Below are positions 51,400 to 59,872 of a stretch of DNA of 64,000 nucleotides, one piece after another. Made by a program: the position numbers and the translations under genes. The notes under the pieces are model-generated. The model was not told the DNA's origin and did not search any database. It saw only the letters and a program-made list of their open reading frames with translations. This DNA comes from Cytobacillus citreus. Lineage in GTDB: Bacteria; Bacillota; Bacilli; Bacillales; Cytobacillaceae. Each line of letters begins with the position of its first letter. Within the stretch, counting starts at the first letter, position 1. The stretch is from positions 388,371 to 452,370 of the forward strand of contig NZ_JAGYPM010000002.1 of NCBI RefSeq assembly GCF_018343665.1. Direction: 5' to 3'.

Positions 51400-52995
51400 T
51401 TGGGTGTCTTTTCAGTTATTTCGTTTATTATCATTATTGGTGTCATTGGGATTTACGCCTTTAAGAGAAGTAGGGCAATTGATAATACCAGTTCGGAAGG
51501 ATTTTTCCTTGGTGGGCGAAGTTTAACAGGTATAACGATCGCTGGTACGATTATTATGACCAATTTATCAACGGAACAAATTGTTGGACAGAATGGTCAA
51601 AGTTTTGTTGGCGGTATGGAAGTAATGGCTTGGGAAGTTACCGCAGCGATTGCTTGCGTATTTTTGGCACTTGTCTTCCTTCCAAAATATTTAAAATACG
51701 GTGTAAATACTGTATCAGATTTTATTGAAATACGTTATGATACAACAACGAAAAGAATTGTATCTGCTTTATTTATCTTTACCTATATGACTTCATTTTT
51801 ACCTGTTGTTTTATATTCAGGCTCATTAGTTTTTAATAAAATATTCCATATTGATAAAGCATTAGGTATTGACCCGTTAGTAGCTGTTGGCGCTATATCA
51901 GCAGTGATTGGTATTGTCGGTCTTTTATATCTGTTAATCGGCGGACTATCGTTAAGTGCCTTTAGTGACACGATCTATGGTGTCGGGTTGCTTGTCGGAG
52001 GTCTTTCAATCCCGATTATTGGCTTGACAATCCTCGGAGACGGCAGCTTTTTTGGCGGAATGGAAACGGTTAAAAATGAAACCCCCCAATTATTAAATGC
52101 AATTGGTGATGTCGATTCGAAAATTGTTCCTTGGCCAACTCTATTTATGGGGATGTTATTTAACAACCTCTTCTTCTGGTGTACGAACCAGATGATTGTT
52201 CAAAAAACATTAGCCGGAAAAAGCCTTAAAGAAGGACAAAAAGGCGCATTATATGTCGGGTTCTTTAAAATCTTTGGTGCGTTGTTCCTAGTATTCCCAG
52301 GAATTATTGCCTTTAATATGTTTGGTAATACCCTTGCAACACCAGATGATGCCTATCCGTCCTTAGTTACGGCTGTATTACCAGAGTGGGCATACGGAAT
52401 TTTTGCTGCAGTTATTTTTGGCGCCATTTTAAGTTCATTTGTTGGGGCATTGAATGCAACTGCAACATTGTTTACTTTAGATTTCTATAAACCGGTTATT
52501 AAAAAGAATGCAACGGATAAGCAGGTAGCAAGAGCGGGAAAATTCATTACCATTGCCGTTGGTTTAATTTCAGTTATAATTGCTCCATTTATTTCATTCG
52601 CACCAGCTGGACTGTATGCTGTTGTGCAGGAATTTAACGGAATCTATAGTATGCCGTTATTAGCGCTTGTCTTATTAGGCTTTTATTCTAAACGTGTAAC
52701 ACCGCTGGCCGCGAAAGTAACATTTGTCTTCCACATTGTAATTTATGGTCTGTCTAAGGTAGTTTTAGCGGACATTCATTATCTATATGTTTTAGGATTC
52801 CTATTCCTAGCAGATGTTTTAGTTATGTGGTTAGTTGGAAAAGTAAAACCTTTGGATACTCCCTTTGAGTTCCAAGAAAATATTAATAAAGTTGATTTAA
52901 CCCCATGGAAGCATAGAAAATGGGTAGCTGCCTTGGTTATTATTGCAATGTTGGGTATGTATATTTTCTTCTCTCCGCTAGGTATTGCAATTTAA
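51400..52995 (+). CDS. SSS (SLC5) family sodium:solute symporter, probable inositol uptake
   Basis: The product has 531 residues from TTG 51400, which lies six bases after GGGAGGG; the ATG frame at 51337 has no such site. It has about 14 helices with LTGITIAGTIIMTNLSTEQI, VGQNGQSFVGGMEVMAWEVT and FGAILSSFVGALNATATLFT, which are SSS phrases. Bacillus inositol uptake usually uses IolT or IolF of the MFS, so this is a different carrier class. Its place between iolE and iolG supports inositol or inosose as substrate. It probably takes up the sugar alcohol with sodium. Confidence 0.85.
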   Translation: MGVFSVISFIIIIGVIGIYAFKRSRAIDNTSSEGFFLGGRSLTGITIAGTIIMTNLSTEQIVGQNGQSFVGGMEVMAWEVTAAIACVFLALVFLPKYLKYGVNTVSDFIEIRYDTTTKRIVSALFIFTYMTSFLPVVLYSGSLVFNKIFHIDKALGIDPLVAVGAISAVIGIVGLLYLLIGGLSLSAFSDTIYGVGLLVGGLSIPIIGLTILGDGSFFGGMETVKNETPQLLNAIGDVDSKIVPWPTLFMGMLFNNLFFWCTNQMIVQKTLAGKSLKEGQKGALYVGFFKIFGALFLVFPGIIAFNMFGNTLATPDDAYPSLVTAVLPEWAYGIFAAVIFGAILSSFVGALNATATLFTLDFYKPVIKKNATDKQVARAGKFITIAVGLISVIIAPFISFAPAGLYAVVQEFNGIYSMPLLALVLLGFYSKRVTPLAAKVTFVFHIVIYGLSKVVLADIHYLYVLGFLFLADVLVMWLVGKVKPLDTPFEFQENINKVDLTPWKHRKWVAALVIIAMLGMYIFFSPLGIAI

Positions 52996-53042
52996 ATATA
53001 ATAATCTAATAATTGAGATAATTAGAAAGGAAGTCTAATATT

Positions 53043-54059
53043 ATGATAGAGTCAAAAATTATCGTCGGGGTAATTGGTGCTGGTAGAATTGGAAAATTAC
53101 ATATTGATAACATGAAAAATATGAAAAATGTACGCCTTAAAACCGTTTCTGATGTTTTTGCTGATCAATTAGAGGAGTGGTTTCAATCTTCTGGTGTTGA
53201 ATATATGACAACGGATTATCAAGATATTATCAATGACCCGGAAATCGATGCTATTTTTATTTGTTCTCCAACTGATACACATACAAGTATTATTAAAGAA
53301 GCGGCTAATAGTGGAAAACACATCTTCTGTGAAAAGCCAATTAGTTTTTCTGATGAAGAAACATTGGAAGCTTACGAAGTAGTGAAAAAGACAGATGTGA
53401 AATTCCAAATTGGTTTCAATAGAAGATATGACCGCAACTTTAGTAAAGTTAGATGTTTAGTAGAAACGAAAGAAATTGGTGACTTGCATATTTTAAAAAT
53501 TACTTCTAGAGATCCTGAACCGCCATCATTAGATTATGTATCACGTTCTGGAGGCATCTTTGTTGATATGGCTATTCATGACTTTGATATGGCACGTTTT
53601 ATCACGGGTTCTGAAGTTGAAGAAGTGTATGTTCAAGGTGCTGCATTAGTCAATCCGAAAATTGCTGAATTAGGTGATATTGATACAGCGGTTATTTCAT
53701 TGAAATTTGCAAACGGGGAAATCGGTGTGATTGACAACAGCCGCCAAGCTGTCTATGGCTATGACCAGCGTCTTGAAGCATTCGGATCAAATGGTTCAGC
53801 CATCGCAAACAATGAAACTGAATCAAGAGTAGAAGTGCTATCTAAAGAAGGTGTGAAGGGGGATAATCCATTACACTTCTTTTTAGAGAGATATAATGAT
53901 GCATACATTCGCGAAGTGAAAGAATTCTTTGATGCAATCGAGAATGATTCAGAAACAACATGCAATTTTGTAGACGGTATCATGGCACAAAGAATTGCCA
54001 TGGCTGCCAAAAAGTCATTAGAAACTGGACTTCCAGTAAAGGTAGAAAAATTATCGTAA
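53043..54059 (+). CDS. iolG: Inositol 2-dehydrogenase IolG
   Basis: IolG oxidises myo-inositol to 2-keto-myo-inositol with NAD. The 338-residue product has GVIGAGRIGKLHIDN, AIFICSPTDTHTSIIKEAAN, KHIFCEKPIS with the key lysine, and FVDMAIHDFDMARF with Asp and His of the active site. It is nearer to classic IolG than the dehydrogenase at 49145. It is the last gene of its unit, followed by two terminators. Confidence 0.9.
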   Translation: MIESKIIVGVIGAGRIGKLHIDNMKNMKNVRLKTVSDVFADQLEEWFQSSGVEYMTTDYQDIINDPEIDAIFICSPTDTHTSIIKEAANSGKHIFCEKPISFSDEETLEAYEVVKKTDVKFQIGFNRRYDRNFSKVRCLVETKEIGDLHILKITSRDPEPPSLDYVSRSGGIFVDMAIHDFDMARFITGSEVEEVYVQGAALVNPKIAELGDIDTAVISLKFANGEIGVIDNSRQAVYGYDQRLEAFGSNGSAIANNETESRVEVLSKEGVKGDNPLHFFLERYNDAYIREVKEFFDAIENDSETTCNFVDGIMAQRIAMAAKKSLETGLPVKVEKLS

Positions 54060-54076
54060 CATTACGAGATATAAAC

Positions 54077-54113
54077 AAAGGGTTGCCTTATATAGTTGGG
54101 CAACCCTTTTTAA
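54077..54113 (+). terminator. First terminator after iolG
   Basis: AAAGGGTTGCC pairs with GGCAACCCTTTTT and is followed by T residues. Confidence 0.85.
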
Positions 54114-54122
54114 CTTAAAAAT

Positions 54123-54159
54123 AAAACGGCCTTTTCTCATGTGAGGTAAGGCCGTTTTT
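54123..54159 (+). terminator. Second terminator after iolG
   Basis: AAAACGGCCTT and AAGGCCGTTTT form an 11 bp stem, about 10 bases after the first terminator. Tandem terminators isolate the iolG unit from the convergent iolR gene. Confidence 0.85.
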
Positions 54160-54225
54160 AATTGTATAGGAAATGATAATTTTCGCTATCTGTTGATAAT
54201 TTGAGATATAGTTTATCTACGTTCA

Positions 54226-54630
54226 GCTCCAGCGCCTTCCTCCGACATACAGGACGTACTAGTGTCGACAATGCGACAGGACAAGGAAAGCTACGTCAGC
54301 GACACATCGCACGACCAAAAGAGAAGCTTTTGGGAGGACGTCGCGCTTTTGTCGACATCGAGGTCACAAGCTTGGCTAGTTGCGGCTCCTAGGGACGAAT
54401 GTCTAGCCAATCCCAGCCAGAAGACAAAGAACGTCTTCTGGCTGAGCTCGTCTTATGCTGTCGTCCCTAAACAGTCGCCTCCATTTTTCGATCAATCCTC
54501 CCAGAAAGGTAAAGAACACCTTTCCGTGAGTCTCGTCTTGTGCTTGTCGGAGGTGAGCACTAAGGAAAGCTTCTTTGAATATTCATCGCAGGAACAATTT
54601 GTCCTTTAATTGTTCCGAAGGCGCTTGCGC
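54226..54630. repeat. CTCCAGCGCC...GGCGCTTGCGC repeat, long composite form
   Basis: Outer ends CTCCAGCGCCTTCC and GAAGGCGCTTGCGC match the short form at 38284-38405. Inside are more hairpins, among them CCAGAAGACAAAGAACGTCT with TCTGG, AGGGACGA...TCGTCCCT, and TCCTCCGACA...TGTCGGAGG. A long frame crosses it, but its content (Ser, Arg, Ala rich, no start site) is not protein-like. It sits between iolG and the 3' end of iolR. Confidence 0.65.
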
Positions 54631-54638
54631 ATTTGTTC

Positions 54639-55403
54639 TTACTCAGCTATAACAAGTTGAATGTCGTTCTTTTCTGCGTAATTCTGGTAGACTTCACTTG
54701 GCGTGATGTCCGTTACCAGGTAATCGATTTTATCTAATCTGCAATAGGTCATTAACCCGTATTTATCAAATTTATCATGGTCTACCAGTAAAAATACTTC
54801 AGAGCTTCTGTCAATAATAGACGTTTTCAATTCGCTTTCAAGCGGAGAAGCATTCGTAACACCATTTGATAAGGAAATACCTGTTGAGGCCATAAATGCC
54901 TTATTAATATTATAGGCATTTAAAATATCCATATATTTTAAGCTTCCGAAAGAATTCGTTTTTCTCTCGAGGATGCCTCCAGCTGTTATCACATTTAAAT
55001 TTTCATAAGGAAGGGCACGAACGATAAAATCGAGACTATTGGTGATAATCGTGACCTCTTTCTGTTTGATATATTCAATCATTTCAATGGTGGTAGTACC
55101 AGAATCGATAAAAATGATATCACCATCATTTACATGATTCGCTGCCGCTTTCCCAATCATCTCCTTTTCCGTTTGGTTACGTACTTGGCGGTCATGGAAA
55201 GATTCTAACTTCGCACGCTTATCATCAATTACAGCTACACCGCCATAAACCTTTTTGAAATCTCCTTTTTCAACAAGTTCCTGAACATCACGCCGAATCG
55301 TATTTTTAGACACATTAAACACCGTCATCAGTTCATCTAAAGATACTGATTTGTGTTCGATAATATATTCCTCAATTTTATTAATCCGTTTATCTTTAAT
55401 CAT
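54639..55403 (-). CDS. iolR: IolR, DeoR-family repressor of inositol genes
   Basis: The product has 254 residues. The N-terminal helix-turn-helix is SLDELMTVFNVSKNTIRRDV followed by KVYGGVAVI. The C-terminal sugar-phosphate sensor has IFIDSGTTTIEMIEYIKQK and VTIITNSLDFIVRALPYEN. It ends LVIAE. In B. subtilis IolR binds tandem 11-mers and is released by the IolC product, 2-deoxy-5-keto-gluconate 6-phosphate. Three IolR-like sites occur in this window, two of them beside the gene. It is divergent from the tautomerase and iolABCDJ. Confidence 0.9.
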   Translation of the reverse strand: MIKDKRINKIEEYIIEHKSVSLDELMTVFNVSKNTIRRDVQELVEKGDFKKVYGGVAVIDDKRAKLESFHDRQVRNQTEKEMIGKAAANHVNDGDIIFIDSGTTTIEMIEYIKQKEVTIITNSLDFIVRALPYENLNVITAGGILERKTNSFGSLKYMDILNAYNINKAFMASTGISLSNGVTNASPLESELKTSIIDRSSEVFLLVDHDKFDKYGLMTYCRLDKIDYLVTDITPSEVYQNYAEKNDIQLVIAE

Positions 55404-55694
55404 ACCTGCTCACCCTCTGATTTCAAATCGTACTCATGCCGTTACCGCTTTCAACAGAACTTAATAATTATATATTACCAACAAATCATCAGAACTTCAT
55501 CATATAAATTGAAGATTTTCATTCATATTACCTACCACTTTTTAGAATTCTGTTCCTACCCTTTTTTTTGCGCCCAGGCATTAGAAAATAGTGCCAGAGA
55601 GATCGGTTCCATTCACCCGATAAACTTACAATAAAAACTGTACACAATGAATTTATATTGGTATCTAAATTTAGCAGACTCCTATCCATTTACA

Positions 55695-55755
55695 TTGACT
55701 GAATGGATTTTTCGTATTACGATGAATTAAATATAACCAAAACATTATCAAAAGT
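55695..55755 (+). promoter_or_regulatory. IolR-type promoter-operator of the tautomerase gene
   Basis: TTGACT (55695-55700), 17 bases, TACGAT (55718-55723), then 11-mers TAACCAAAACA and TTATCAAAAGT (55734-55755). The layout is the same as in front of the 49.1 kb dehydrogenase and iolA. The 55404-55694 gap otherwise holds only the iolR leader. Confidence 0.7.
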
Positions 55756-55811
55756 TAATAAAGAAATAATCTTTTGTTCAACCGAACGATCAATTCTTAG
55801 GAGGAATATCC

Positions 55812-56201
55812 ATGCCGTTAATTAGATTTGATGTTATAGAAGGACGAAATGAGGAGTCTTTAAGAAAATTATTAGATGCAGCACACCGAGCTGTAGTTAA
55901 AGCATTTGATGTACCGGAAAGAGACCGATATCAAATTGTTACCCAGCACCCTGCAAATGAATTAGTCATTCAAGATACGGGCTTAGGATTTGAAAGAAGC
56001 CGCGATCTTGTCGTGATTAGTGTAACAAGCACAGAAAGAAGCAACCAGCAGAAAAAAGACTTCTATCGATTGGTTGTTCAAGAGTTGAGGGAGAGCTGCG
56101 GTATTGAACCTAATGATATTATGATATCCATTGCGACAAACGGAGCGGCGGATTGGAGCTTTGGATTTGGTGAAGCACAATTTTTAACGGGGAAGCTGTA
56201 A
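55812..56201 (+). CDS. Tautomerase-family protein in the iol region
   Basis: The product has 129 residues. It starts [11 protein letters not shown], so removal of Met leaves the N-terminal proline, the catalytic base of the tautomerase superfamily. [20 protein letters not shown] and [20 protein letters not shown] match the Tautomerase_2 family (YrdN-like). [20 protein letters not shown] closes the fold. The ribosome binding site is AGGAGG. The gene has its own IolR-type promoter, between iolR and iolA. IolI and IolH are not seen in the window. I infer enol/keto or ketone-shift chemistry on an inosose or the diketone intermediate. Confidence 0.85.
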   Translation: MPLIRFDVIEGRNEESLRKLLDAAHRAVVKAFDVPERDRYQIVTQHPANELVIQDTGLGFERSRDLVVISVTSTERSNQQKKDFYRLVVQELRESCGIEPNDIMISIATNGAADWSFGFGEAQFLTGKL

Positions 56202-56293
56202 TTCCCGGATTTTTCCTTTGAAAATGGTAGATTCAATTAAAATAGATTAATATTAAAAAGTACCCAACATATTACAAAGAGTTTGAAGAAAAG

Positions 56294-56355
56294 TTGACTG
56301 AAAGCGTTTTTAGTATTAAAATATAATCAAAGATAACCAAAACATAACCAAAATG
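56294..56355 (+). promoter_or_regulatory. IolR-type promoter-operator of iolABCDJ with overlapping cre
   Basis: TTGACT (56294-56299), 17 bases, TAAAAT (56317-56322), then three tandem 11-mers TAATCAAAGAT, TAACCAAAACA and TAACCAAAATG (56324-56355), each one mismatch from WRAYCAADARD. TGAAAGCGTTTTTA at 56299-56312 is one mismatch from a CcpA cre and covers the promoter spacer. This fits repression by IolR and by glucose. Confidence 0.75.
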
Positions 56356-56459
56356 TAATAATGTTAAAGGGTGCTAGCAGGTTATCAAACTATAAGAACA
56401 TATTAAAAGGCATAAACAACTTATTCATAAAACAACCGTTAATCAAGGAGGAACTAGAA

Positions 56460-57935
56460 ATGTCTGAAGTAATGGTACAAGTTAAAAAACTAAAAAACTA
56501 TATTAATGGTGAGTGGGTAGAAAGCAAAACTACACAATACGATGATGTATACAACCCAGCTACAAAAGAAGTAATTGCTCAAGTTCCAATCTCTACAAAA
56601 GAAGAACTTGATTATGCAGTAGAAGCAGCCGCAAAGGCGTTTGAAGAGTGGAAAAATGTCCCTGTTCAAAAGCGTGGAAGAGTTTTATTTAAATTCCAAC
56701 AATTATTACAAGAAAATACAAATGAATTAGCGCGGATTATTACCATCGAAAATGGTAAAGCTTTTTCCGAAGCATTAGGTGAAGTGGGACGCGGAATTGA
56801 AAATGTTGAGTTTGCAGCAGGAGCTCCTACACTCATGATGGGCGATTCATTAACAACTATAGCAAAAGATGTTGAAGTTACGAACTACCGTTATCCAATC
56901 GGGGTTGTCGGCGGTATCACACCATTCAACTTCCCAATGATGGTACCTTGCTGGATGTTCCCAATGGCAATTGCAGTAGGTAATACATTTGTATTGAAGC
57001 CATCTGAAAGAACTCCATTATTGGCACAAAAATTAGCAGAGCTATTAGAACAAGCAGGTCTCCCTAAAGGCGTATTCAACATAGTTCATGGTGCACATGA
57101 TGTGGTAAATGGACTTCTTGATCATCCACAAGTGAAAGCTATTTCGTTTGTTGGTTCACAGCCAGTTGGTGAATATGTTTACAAACGTGGAAGCGAGAAC
57201 CTAAAACGTGTTCAAGCGTTAACAGGCGCTAAGAACCATTCCATCGTTTTAAATGATGCTGATTTAGAACATGCGACAACAAACGTAATTGCTTCTGCCT
57301 TTGGATCAGCTGGCGAACGCTGCATGGCTTGCTCTGTTGTAACAGTTGAAGAAGGTGTTGCTGATGCATTCCTTGAAAAATTAATCGAAAAAGCAAAAGA
57401 TGTGAAGATTGGTAACGGCCTTGATGAAAGTGTGTTCTTAGGTCCGGTTATTCGTGAACAAAACCATCAACGTACATTAGGCTACATCCAAAAAGGTATT
57501 GAAGAAGGGGCGAAACTAGTTTGTGACGGCCGCGAAAGACAACCAGAAGAAGGGTACTTCGTTGGACCAACAATTTTTGACGGTGTAAACACTGATATGC
57601 AAATCTGGAAAGATGAAATCTTTGCTCCTGTATTATCAATTGTTCGTGTTAAAAACTTAAAAGAAGCAGTTGAAACAGCAAATAAATCAGAATTTGCAAA
57701 TGGTGCATGTATTTATACATCAAATGCTTCATCTATTCGTTACTTCCGTGAAAATATCGATGCTGGTATGTTAGGAGTTAACTTAGGAGTTCCGGCACCA
57801 ATGGCATTCTTCCCATTCTCTGGCTGGAAATCATCATTCTACGGTACATTACCTGCAAACGGAAAAGATGGCGTTGAGTTCTACACTCGCAAGAAAGTAG
57901 TAACAGCAAACTACAAAGCACCATCATTTGAATAG
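56460..57935 (+). CDS. iolA: Methylmalonate-semialdehyde dehydrogenase (CoA-acylating) IolA
   Basis: IolA turns malonate semialdehyde into acetyl-CoA and CO2, the last step of the pathway. The 491-residue form starts at ATG 56460 behind AAGGAGG; the longer frame from 56361 covers the operator region and is not used. Features are [60 protein letters not shown] (the MMSDH variant without general-base Glu), and [12 protein letters not shown] with the catalytic Cys. It is the first gene of iolABCDJ. Confidence 0.93.
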   Translation: MSEVMVQVKKLKNYINGEWVESKTTQYDDVYNPATKEVIAQVPISTKEELDYAVEAAAKAFEEWKNVPVQKRGRVLFKFQQLLQENTNELARIITIENGKAFSEALGEVGRGIENVEFAAGAPTLMMGDSLTTIAKDVEVTNYRYPIGVVGGITPFNFPMMVPCWMFPMAIAVGNTFVLKPSERTPLLAQKLAELLEQAGLPKGVFNIVHGAHDVVNGLLDHPQVKAISFVGSQPVGEYVYKRGSENLKRVQALTGAKNHSIVLNDADLEHATTNVIASAFGSAGERCMACSVVTVEEGVADAFLEKLIEKAKDVKIGNGLDESVFLGPVIREQNHQRTLGYIQKGIEEGAKLVCDGRERQPEEGYFVGPTIFDGVNTDMQIWKDEIFAPVLSIVRVKNLKEAVETANKSEFANGACIYTSNASSIRYFRENIDAGMLGVNLGVPAPMAFFPFSGWKSSFYGTLPANGKDGVEFYTRKKVVTANYKAPSFE

Positions 57936-57944
57936 ACTTGGAAC

Positions 57945-57988
57945 GAAGACTATTATCCTGACTATCTTAAGTCAGGGTAATAGTCTTC
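57945..57988 (+). promoter_or_regulatory. 18 bp hairpin between iolA and iolB
   Basis: GAAGACTATTATCCTGAC pairs with GTCAGGGTAATAGTCTTC over an 8-base loop with a single G-U pair. No T run follows. It may set the iolA to iolB ratio by mRNA processing or by partial termination. Confidence 0.75.
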
Positions 57989-58017
57989 ATAATTGATGAT
58001 ATAGGAGTTGAAGAAAA

Positions 58018-58836
58018 GTGAGTAAATTACTTCGAAAACCGAATCAAGTGGAAGTAGCACCTGGAGTCAAAGTAATCCATGAAGTAACAAGTGAAAATTC
58101 ACCATTAGAATATGTAGCAATGAAAGTAGTGGATTTAGCACTAGGAGCTAGCTACAGAGAAGAATTAGGAAAAGTAGAATGCTGCATTGTTGCCCTAACT
58201 GGAAAAATCAATGTCACAGACCAACAAGAAACATTTGACGAGATCGGTACGAGGGAAAGTGTTTTCGAAAAGAAACCTACAGATAGTGTCTATGTTTCAA
58301 ATGACCGTACGTTTGCAGTTGAAGCAGTAACAGAAGCACGTATTATTCTTTGCTACTCTCCTTCAGAGAAGCAATTACCAACAAGACTTATTAAAGCTGA
58401 AGACAACAGCATTGAACATAGAGGGAAATATAATAATAAACGATTAGTACACAATATTTTACCTGACTCAGACCCATCTGCCAATAGTTTGCTAGTAGTA
58501 GAAGTGTTCACTGAAAGCGGAAACTGGTCAAGCTATCCGCCGCATAAACATGATCAAGATAATTTGCCGCATGAATCATTTTTAGAAGAAACTTACTATC
58601 ATGAAATGAATCCTAGACAAGGCTTTGTTTTTCAACGTGTCTATACAGATGATCGTTCCCTTGATGAAACGATGGCAGTGGAAAATGGAGATGTTGTATT
58701 AGTGCCTGTAGGGTATCATCCTGTAGCGGTACCGGATGGGTATGAATCCTATTATTTAAACATTATGGCCGGACCGAAGCGAATTTGGAAATTCCACAAT
58801 GAACCTGCACATGAATGGATCCTAGAACGCAAATAA
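58018..58836 (+). CDS. iolB: 5-deoxy-glucuronate isomerase IolB
   Basis: The product is a 272-residue bicupin from GTG 58018 behind ATAGGAG. It isomerises 5-deoxy-glucuronate to 2-deoxy-5-keto-gluconate. Typical phrases are VVALTGKINVTDQQETFDEI, NWSSYPPHKHDQD with metal-binding His residues, EETYYHEMNPRQGFVFQRVY, and NGDVVLVPVGYHPVAVPDGY. Confidence 0.94.
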   Translation: MSKLLRKPNQVEVAPGVKVIHEVTSENSPLEYVAMKVVDLALGASYREELGKVECCIVALTGKINVTDQQETFDEIGTRESVFEKKPTDSVYVSNDRTFAVEAVTEARIILCYSPSEKQLPTRLIKAEDNSIEHRGKYNNKRLVHNILPDSDPSANSLLVVEVFTESGNWSSYPPHKHDQDNLPHESFLEETYYHEMNPRQGFVFQRVYTDDRSLDETMAVENGDVVLVPVGYHPVAVPDGYESYYLNIMAGPKRIWKFHNEPAHEWILERK

Positions 58837-58859
58837 ATAATAAGGAGATCTAAAACAAC

Positions 58860-59858
58860 ATGAAAATTGAATTTAATTCAGAGAGAGAATTTGACATAAT
58901 CGCGATTGGCCGTGCATGCATCGATTTAAACGCTGTCGAATATAACCGTCCAATGGAAGAAACAATGACATTCAAAAAATATGTCGGCGGATCACCTGCA
59001 AATATTGCGATTGGAACATCTAAGCTTGGCTTAAAAGCAGGCTTTATCGGGAAACTAGCAGACGACCAGCATGGCCGTTTTATTAAACAATATATGGCTG
59101 GTGTCGGTGTTGACACATCCAATATGGTAACAGACCAAAAAGGACATAAAACAGGCTTAGCTTTTACCGAAATTAAAAGCCCTGAAGAGTGCAGTATCTT
59201 AATGTACCGTGATGAAGTGGCCGATCTTTACTTAGATCCTTCTGAAGTAAGTGAGGACTACATTAAAAGATCTAAAATCCTTTTAGTCTCCGGAACAGCT
59301 CTTGCAAAAAGCCCATCACGTGAAGCGATATTAAAAGCTGTACAGCTTGCAAAGAAAAATGACGTAAAAGTTATTTTTGAACTGGATTACCGCGGTTATA
59401 CATGGGCATCGAAGGAAGAAACATCTGTTTACTATACAATGGTTGCCCAGCAGGCTGATGTTGTCGTTGGTACACGGGATGAATTTGATGTCATGGAAAA
59501 TATCGAAGCAGGCAGCAACGAAGCAACCATTTCTGCTTTATTCAACCATTCTCCGGAACTAGTTGTCATTAAGCACGGTGTCGAAGGCTCATACGCCTAT
59601 ACAAAATCAGGCGAAACGTTCAGAGGCCACGCTTATTTAACGAAAGTATTAAAGACATTCGGCGCAGGGGATTCCTACGCTTCCGCTTTCCTCTATGCTT
59701 TAATCACTGGCAAAGATATTGAAACAGCACTAAAATATGGCAGTGCTTCTGCAGCAATCGTTGTAAGTAAGCACAGTTCTTCTGAAGCAATGCCAACAGT
59801 AGAAGAAATTGAGCAATTAATTGCTGACCGCTCTAAAGAAGCAGTGACAAATCAGTAA
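58860..59858 (+). CDS. iolC: 5-dehydro-2-deoxygluconokinase IolC
   Basis: The product is a 332-residue PfkB-family kinase. It phosphorylates 2-deoxy-5-keto-gluconate, making the inducer of IolR and the substrate of IolJ. YVGGSPANIAIGTSKLGLKA is the sugar-binding start, and TFGAGDSYASAFLYALITGK holds the catalytic GAGD. The ribosome binding site is AAGGAG; it lies 23 bases after iolB. Confidence 0.93.
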   Translation: MKIEFNSEREFDIIAIGRACIDLNAVEYNRPMEETMTFKKYVGGSPANIAIGTSKLGLKAGFIGKLADDQHGRFIKQYMAGVGVDTSNMVTDQKGHKTGLAFTEIKSPEECSILMYRDEVADLYLDPSEVSEDYIKRSKILLVSGTALAKSPSREAILKAVQLAKKNDVKVIFELDYRGYTWASKEETSVYYTMVAQQADVVVGTRDEFDVMENIEAGSNEATISALFNHSPELVVIKHGVEGSYAYTKSGETFRGHAYLTKVLKTFGAGDSYASAFLYALITGKDIETALKYGSASAAIVVSKHSSSEAMPTVEEIEQLIADRSKEAVTNQ

Positions 59859-59872
59859 GAGGTGAAAATGTC

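Noticed and set aside
54262..54609. A 115-codon frame as a gene
   Set aside because: It crosses the hairpin-rich repeat element, lacks a ribosome binding site, and has a composition unlike protein.
56361..56459. Longer iolA frame
   Set aside because: The extension overlaps the operator region and transcript leader; AAGGAGG directly precedes ATG 56460.
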